Part shown: piece by piece, positions 59,046-64,000 of the stretch
Layout: the number at the start of each line of letters is the position of its first letter
Position numbering within the stretch: the stretch's first letter is position 1
Assembly (NCBI GenBank): GCA_037953625.1
Contig: CM075649.1
Span: forward strand, 76,291,290 to 76,355,289
Origin: Crotalaria pallida
Taxonomy: Eukaryota; Streptophyta; Magnoliopsida; Fabales; Fabaceae
Reading direction: 5' to 3'
Length of the DNA: 64,000 nucleotides
Position numbers and translations under genes: made by a program
The notes under the pieces: generated by a model
Database searches by the model: none
Told to the model about the DNA's origin: nothing
The model's input: the letters and a program-made list of their open reading frames with translations, nothing else

Positions 59046-59554
59046 CTCATCAAACGTATATCCTTGGCCTGCATTTCCAGTACCCACTCTTGAACGTGTA
59101 GATGTTTCTTCACCTACTTTTGACCCAGGCAAAAGCTGACCAGCTCGACCTACCTGACCATCATCTGACTTCACTACTGATGAACCTGGTTTAGAAATCT
59201 CATCTACCTTGCCAGGAGAAGGAGCATTAGGTTGAGGCCTTTGTGTATTTGCATCAGCAGTTCTAGATGTAACCCCCGAAAACCGGGGAAGTTGTGTCCT
59301 TCGAAAGAAATAGCAGAAGAGCAAAAGTTGGCACAATATGTGAAGGAAATGACAGTCCCCGATAAGCCTGACTGCTGGTGTTCCAGGAAATGTTCCTGTA
59401 TTGATGCTAATAGGCATAAATGACGAAGGGCCACTGATAGGGTTAGGTGCTGGATTAGATGCTCCATCAGTTGTGTTACTAAGCTTGGCAAGAGCCCCTT
59501 GCACCCAAGCTATCTGGGTGCTTCCCATAGAGCTGGCACTGCCATTTTGACCTC
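59046..59554 (-). pseudogene. MED16: MED16 fragment, exon 3 of 4
   Basis: Acceptor TTTTCCAG, donor GTATAA. Reads ALAKLSNTTDGASNPAPNP, SSFMPISINTGTFPGTPAVR, DCHFLHILCQLLLFCYFFRR, then a low-complexity part and NAGQGYTFDE. Open for all 169 codons. Confidence 0.88.
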
Positions 59555-59863
59555 CTGGAAAACATCATTTAGTTTGATATGTAAAATAAACCAACAGATA
59601 ATGCTAACGGTTGATGCATTAAAGCAATTCAAGGTAAGGATAGTTGATCATTTTCTATGACCATTAACATAGAACCACCAAATCAATGCTTTTAAAGAAG
59701 ATACCAAATGAAAGTAAATTGCAATTCAGAAGTATGGATCAATTCAAATTGTTATTTTTGGGGGATGAACAGAACGGTAGTAAGGATATGTAAAGGCTCA
59801 TCCTAAGGATCACCTCCAAAGAATTTTTTTCTCCATCGAAGGGGGGTGTACTCAACAAGGCAT

Positions 59864-61412
59864 TGTTGGAAACCAACAAGCGGCTCAATATAGTCTAGAG
59901 GGGGGTGAATAGAATATTGAAGCCTTATTACAGATTTTTCGTCCGCCTAAGAGAATGGTTTTATGAAAATAAAATTTCTTAAAAATTCAAGTCAGATTAC
60001 TCGAGTAACTCAAGTCTTCACTCGAGTAATACGCAAGCAAAAATAATTTCACTCGAGTATTCAGCAAATCACTCGAGTAATACGAAAGCTATTTTTAAAT
60101 CACTCGAGTAACAGAAAACATACTCGAGTATTGTTCATAAACTGAAAGCAGATTACTCGAGTGACAAGAACTTTACTCGAGTAAACTGGGTAAAATTCAA
60201 TTAAAACTCAATTTTCAATGGAGTTCTTCAAGAATAACAATGCTATGATGATTCAACAAATTATGAATGATTAATATGAACAATTTCAAGTAATATTAAC
60301 ATGCAATTTTAGATCAATTGAGTAGAATTAAGAAAACCCCAATTCTAACCTAAAAATGCAATTGTTAATGAATTAATGCAATACAAGGAATGAAAATAAA
60401 AGAGACACAAGGATTTATCCTGGTTCACTTTCACCCACTTGAAAGCTACTCCAGTCCCCTCTTAAATCAAGAGAGATTCTTCACTAGAAATCTTCAAATG
60501 TAGATTTTACAATGTTTTAAGATGCAACTAGATTCTTAGTTCTCCTATCTTAAAACCCAACTCAAAGTGTGTACCAAATACTTTGATCTAATCTACCCCT
60601 TTTGAGAATTCTAGATTTCCTTGCTAATTGATTGAAGATGCTTCCAACCAATCCTCTTTTCTTGCTTTGATTTGATCCTCAAAGTCTTCCTTGTGAGATT
60701 CTTCACTTATGTTGAAACTTCAATGATGCAATCATAAATTGCAAATCTTCAACAACCACTAAGAACAAAAATATGATCTCAAGAATATTTGAACAATGAG
60801 AGAAATAGAGTGAAGAATGAAAAGTTCTTTGTTGAATCTTGATAGCTCTTGAAAGATGTAAAATAGCTCTTGAATTGCTTTTGAAAAAGTGTAGAAAATT
60901 GTAAGAATGAATGTATATCATCTATGAAAGAGAAAATTAAGTCCTTTTAAAATTTTCAAAAGCTGATTGAATTACTCGAGTAAACCATATAACATTACTC
61001 GATTAAAACATGTCAGATTAAGTTACTCGAGTGATGTGTAAACCATTACTCGATTAACCTGTCATGACATAAATTACTCGAGTGATCCAATACTCATTAC
61101 TCGAGTAAACTGATCAGAATCTGAATAAAAACAAAGTTTTCTAAAAGGATTTTCACAAAACTTTTAATAGAACTATTCAATCAAGATTTAAAGTATCTTC
61201 ACTCTTAATCAAACATTATTTAAATACTCTTGAAAAACACCTAAGCTACCCACACCAATGTGATGCATTGCATAAAATAAAGATTACATTGAAATAGAAT
61301 TAATAAAAATCCTAATTCTAATCTTCATGTGGTGTAGCTTGCTTGTTGCCAATGTTGTTGCTTGGAGAGAGATTGTTAGCATCAAAACATGAGAATCCTA
61401 TAGGCATGATGT
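59864..61412 (+). mobile_element. Probable copia-type solo LTR with CTCGAG clusters, in MED16 intron 2
   Basis: TGTTGGAAACC start, flanked by GGCAT at 59859-59863 and 61413-61417. Contains GGGGGGTGAATAG and ACACAAGGATTTATCCTGGTTC, features I associate with SIRE/Maximus-like LTRs. Two clusters of ATTACTCGAGTAA and variants lie at 59996-60185 and 60965-61105. The right end reads CCTATA rather than the usual CA, so the boundary or the class may be wrong. Small open frames inside are not convincing. Confidence 0.45.
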
Positions 61413-61464
61413 TACTTGATAGCAAAACAGATATAACAAATATTTATCCCAAAAAACGTGAAAT

Positions 61465-61996
61465 TAGTATATAAGTCCAAGTTCCAATACTTTTTAAGTT
61501 TTCAAACAGGCCCTCATTGTTACGGAAAAAACATCAATGGGATCCTTGAAACTGATTATTTTTCTGTCAAAACTGTATTTGTCTCAAAATTCCCTCATCT
61601 TATTTGTCTCAAATTGGTCCCTTAACCAAATTGTTTTTCTCAAGTTGGTCCATAATGTTAGTTTTTATAGCATGTTCCGTTACAATATTCTGTTAAACTT
61701 TTTAAAATAATTTTTTTTCTAAACGGAATATTATGTAGTTGTACTATGAAGTTTAGCCGAATATTCTAATGGAATATGCTAAAAACTAACGTTAGGGACC
61801 AAATTGATAAAAACAATCAAGTTAAGCAATCAAAATGAGATTAAAAAAAGATGAAGGACCATTTTGAGACAAATAAATAAGACAAGAGACCAAATGAGTT
61901 GTTTTGCCCATTTTTTTTTTACTATAGGAACATATTCTTAGTTTTAAAACTATGGGGACTATTTAAAAATTCCTAAAAAGTACAGGGACCTGCAGA
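61465..61996. mobile_element. Foldback element (MULE-like), about 530 bp
   Basis: The left half (ATACTTTTTAAGTTTTCAAA, AAATTGGTCCCTTAACC, ACGTTAGTTTTTAGCA-like) reappears reversed in the right half (TTTAAAAATTCCTAAAAAGT, GGGACCAAATTGATAAAA, ATGCTAAAAACTAACG). Identity of the arms is only moderate; exact ends and duplication not resolved. Confidence 0.55.
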
Positions 61997-62042
61997 CTAC
62001 CTTAACCTCCAAAAAAATAACAACTAATCAGTGCGCACTGAC

Positions 62043-62214
62043 CCTGACTTGTTGCAGGAGCTGCAGAACTTTGGGTTTGACTGGCAGCTACATTGCGGTT
62101 GCTTCCAGTGCCTGAATTCACAGCATGAGTTGCCAACGTGCGGCAAAAACTTGCATAACGCCGCAAACGTGTAATAAAATGTGAAGCCAGATCAAGAACT
62201 GAATCAACATAATC
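62043..62214 (-). pseudogene. MED16: MED16 fragment, exon 2 of 4
   Basis: Acceptor TTATGCAG, donor GTCAGT. Reads DYVDSVLDLASHFITRLRRY and a Ser/Ala-rich part (SGTGSNRNVAASQTQSSAAP). The following intron (62042-59555) has swollen to 2.5 kb through two insertions. Confidence 0.85.
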
Positions 62215-62305
62215 CTGCATAATTTGAAACACAACAAAATTGCGTTTTTGTTTTTTATTAAACAAAATAAGGAATGGCTACTGTCAAGCTGTAACTAAAG
62301 CAGAC

Positions 62306-62567
62306 CTGAATAGTAGGAATTAGTGCAGGTTCAACAGCCATTGATTCAGGATCAATGCTGTTTAATGTTTCAGCAGATGCTTGCCATGGCTCAAGCACTA
62401 AAGCTGAAGGATTTATCAAAGCTGACTCAATTCCTTTCCCCAACATATCCAACAACAACCTAGCTTGCATATCCAGAACCATCACCCTGACCTCTTGGGC
62501 ATTTGAACCTTCAAGCAGCCTACACTTTATCCTGTCTAGACTCTGCCTTGAGGTTTCTATTTGATTT
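62306..62567 (-). pseudogene. MED16: MED16 fragment, exon 1 of 4
   Basis: Acceptor TTCAACAG ends at 62568; donor GTCTGC at 62305. Reads NQIETSRQSLDRIKCRLLEG through VEPALIPTIQ. Upstream, a donor-like CCAAG/GTAACA (GT at 62630-62629) could give a 63-base intron joining non-MED16 sequence. Confidence 0.85.
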
Positions 62568-62630
62568 CTGTTGAAGCAAAAAATCAACCAAATTGAGAGA
62601 GAGAGAAAGAGATGAAAAGCAATGTGTTAC

Positions 62631-63295
62631 CTTGGAAGGAAAGAGGAGGATGGACAATCAATTGAAGCAAACGGAGAGAGGAATGTTGATGACGAACGAA
62701 CCACGACGGCTAACCCTTACTACACAAACGACGACAGTGTGCGGTTGCTATAGAGAACAGCGATGACTTGCGGTTGTTACAGCGGCATGGATAGAAGCTA
62801 TGGCAACTCTGTGCTTCGTTGAGAGCGAGGGTTTAGGGACTGATGGAGGTGAGAGGGTTTAGAGAACGGCGACGAAGGAGGGTTTGCAAGTGATGACGGC
62901 TGAGGATCGAAGGAGGGTTTAGAGTGGGACTTCGAGGACAGTGGAGAGGGGGTCTGTGAGGACAGCTGAGACGGTGGTGAGAGAAGACAGTGTGATGAGA
63001 GAGACTGTGTGGTGAGAGAGACGAGGGATGAGCGTGGTCGACTGAGGAGAAAGACGGTGTGGGGTGTTGCTGAGAGTGGCGTGCGTGCGGTGGTGGACGA
63101 AGAATGAGAGACGATGGTGGACTGTTATTTGAGTAGAAGAAGAGACGATCGTGAAGAAGAAGGGAGTAGAAGAAGAGGAAACCAAAAGGACCTTATTTGA
63201 GTGTTTTTTTAATTAAAAAATAAAAAATAATATTCAAAATATTCAAAACACCAAAACTAAAGTGGTTCAACTTATTTGCGCGCGGGAGGGATTAA
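62631..63295 (-). other. CACTA cargo of unknown origin upstream of MED16 exons
   Basis: GA-rich on the plus strand. One minus-strand open frame (63185-62919, 88 codons, Ser/Thr/His-rich) is low complexity and probably not a gene. It could be a promoter or leader picked up from another locus, because a donor-like site at 62630 faces the first MED16 acceptor. Confidence 0.35.
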
Positions 63296-63508
63296 ATTTC
63301 GCACCATACATTCAACAACATTTGCCTAAAGAAGTGCAGTAAATTAAGCGTTGCAATTTTTTCCAATGGAATTCACAGCATTTACCTAACCAAATGCTGT
63401 TGAAAATACTATCTTGATTCTCTTCCCATTTACTAGCTATTTATTTACAGCATTTTTAACATAAGTGTTGTAAATTAGGTGTTGTTAAAACTCCTTTGTG
63501 GTGTAGTG
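63296..63508. repeat. CACTA right end: subterminal repeats and inverted repeat
   Basis: CAACATTTGCCTAAAGAAGT, TTTACCTAACCAAATGCTGT and ACAGCATTTTTAACATAAGT pairs, then TTTGTGGTGTAGTG at the tip. Mirrors the left end. Confidence 0.82.
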
Positions 63509-63889
63509 GATGTTCCATATTGTGAGAAGTGCAAACGTCATCACTTCGGTCGTTTCTGTTGGGCATCAAGTGGCTGTTTCAACTGTGGGAAGTTAGGGCA
63601 TTTTGCTCGTGATTGCAAGGAACCGGCCAAGACCAATCCAAGAGGATCAGCTGATAAGCCTGTCATCCCTGGTAGAGTTTTCACTCTTAGTGGTGTGGAA
63701 GCCAACCAATCCTCTGATCTCGTGCAAGGTAATTACTTGCTCAACGGTCAGTCTTGTAATGTATTATTTGATTCAGGAGCTACACATTCCTTTGTTTCCT
63801 ATGAATGTGTGAATCATTTGAAAATACATGTGTCTGATTCACCTTATATTCTTAAGGTAGAAACCCCTACAATCAAAGGTGTGTCTTAG
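63509..63889 (+). pseudogene. Gag zinc knuckle and protease start of element G2, right of CACTA
   Basis: In frame with 44375-45196 across the GAT duplication. First CEKCKRHHFGRFCW, then zinc knuckle CFNCGKLGHFARDC, a linker (GRVFTLSGVEA), and the aspartic protease active site LFDSGATHSFVS. TAG at 63887 ends it. The following sequence continues for only 21 bases before another LTR starts at 63911. RT and integrase are outside the window or lost. Confidence 0.85.
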
Positions 63890-63910
63890 TTGTCAAGTGG
63901 AAGTGTTAGA

Positions 63911-64000
63911 TGTAACACCCCTAATTTTTGTCTCCCGAATAATAAGTTTTGTATTGTAAATTAATAATAATTAATAATTAATTAATGAAAAGTTTGATGT
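63911..64000 (+). mobile_element. Start of another LTR, cut by window edge
   Basis: TGTAACACCCCTAATTTTTG begins within the protease region, preceded by candidate duplication TTAGA (63906-63910). Family not determined from 90 bases. Confidence 0.6.

Larger units (their letters stand above)
57415..62567 (-). pseudogene. MED16: Captured MED16 (SFR6) gene fragment, four exons
   Basis: Mediator complex subunit 16 is a nuclear tail-module protein linking transcription factors to RNA polymerase II; in Arabidopsis it is SFR6, needed for cold and defence gene expression. Four consecutive internal exons (62567-62306, 62214-62043, 59554-59046, 57591-57415) give about 373 codons with the frame open throughout and GT/AG at every internal junction. 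Plant MED16 is roughly 1,200-1,300 residues, so both ends are missing. Diagnostic runs: LDMLGKGIESALINPSAL, LASHFITRLRRYASFCRTLA, FMPISINTGTFPGTPAVRLI and LHYIDGNYTVLPEVVE. Introns are retained, so capture was at DNA level. It lies between CACTA ends; a host-gene location is excluded by that. No start codon in frame. Confidence 0.9.
45197..63508. mobile_element. CACTA (En/Spm-type) transposon carrying MED16 exons, 18.3 kb with nested insertion
   Basis: Left end CACTACAACAGAAA, right end (reversed) CACTACACCACAAA, with 12 of 14 bases matching. The GAT duplication is 3 bp. Both ends have many short subterminal repeats of the type ACAGC(A/G)TTT, TACTGCA and GCGCTGTAAA, as expected for transposase-binding sites in this class. 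About 6.9 kb remains once element C (45378-56745) is removed. No TNPA/TNPD-like transposase is seen, so it is non-autonomous. The cargo is a MED16 gene fragment, as in gene-capturing Pack-type CACTA elements. Confidence 0.88.

Noticed and set aside
57313..62587. MED16 as a functional host gene
   Set aside because: It lies between CACTA ends with a 3-bp duplication in a retrotransposon gag, and lacks both ends of the gene.
62919..63185. 88-codon Ser/Thr/His-rich frame on the minus strand
   Set aside because: Low complexity from a GA-rich strand, no homolog recognised; not in frame with MED16 through the candidate splice site.
1..64000. rRNA, tRNA, CRISPR or bacterial-type operons
   Set aside because: None seen; sequence style is plant repeat DNA with spliced gene fragments and LTR elements.

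Overview
The window looks like plant (eudicot) heterochromatin. It is almost entirely nested LTR retrotransposons of the Ty3/gypsy class plus one large CACTA DNA transposon. A legume host is my guess from the style of the LTR families and is not proven. I see no complete host gene, rRNA, tRNA or CRISPR array. The only host-gene sequence is a four-exon piece of a Mediator subunit 16 (MED16/SFR6) gene carried inside the CACTA element. I call the LTR families A, C, D, E, F, G, H, I and Tat; these are local labels.

Layout. 1-2522: 3' part of an A LTR. 2523-2854: tail of an E element with polypurine tract. 2855-13696: E 3' LTR, broken by a solo I LTR (3888-6925, TSD TTATG) and a solo A LTR (7179-12307, TSD TATAT). 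13697-17269: minus-strand Tat pol remnant (two RNase H domains) broken by a solo F LTR (14431-17088, TSD TAACG). 17270-19474: truncated minus-strand E-like LTR holding a MULE-type foldback element. 19475-19594 and 38520-~39950: a G LTR split by a large A LTR insertion (19595-38514, TSD TTCTT). That A LTR is split by a minus-strand H element, which is split by a complete gag-only element D (22523-31521, TSD TACCT). ~39957-40555: start of the Tat element (protease and leader, minus strand). 40556-64000: a plus-strand G element (LTR, primer site, gag, protease). A CACTA transposon (45197-63508, TSD GAT) interrupts its gag zinc-knuckle region. The CACTA holds LTR element C (45378-56745, TSD AGAAG), whose 5' LTR holds a MULE (49104-50222, 10-bp TSD). 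63911: start of one more LTR.

Most interesting points. (1) G LTRs carry a 150-157 aa open reading frame. Two diverged copies keep it without indels and with many more silent than replacement codon differences in the first 100 codons. Its ATG lies 3 bp after a predicted 3' splice site. (2) Seven or more LTR families share one layout: palindrome cluster, TATA-like site, 5' splice donor near GTAAGG, an AT-rich stretch with a family-specific minisatellite, then a 3' splice site of the type CAG/GTAC. This reads as an LTR-borne leader intron. (3) The CACTA element has captured four consecutive MED16 exons with introns, canonical splice sites and an open frame.

The coding content is that of retroelements: gag makes the particle, protease and RNase H are pol parts. 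Element D keeps gag but lacks pol, so it would need a helper. Most other copies are solo LTRs or broken.
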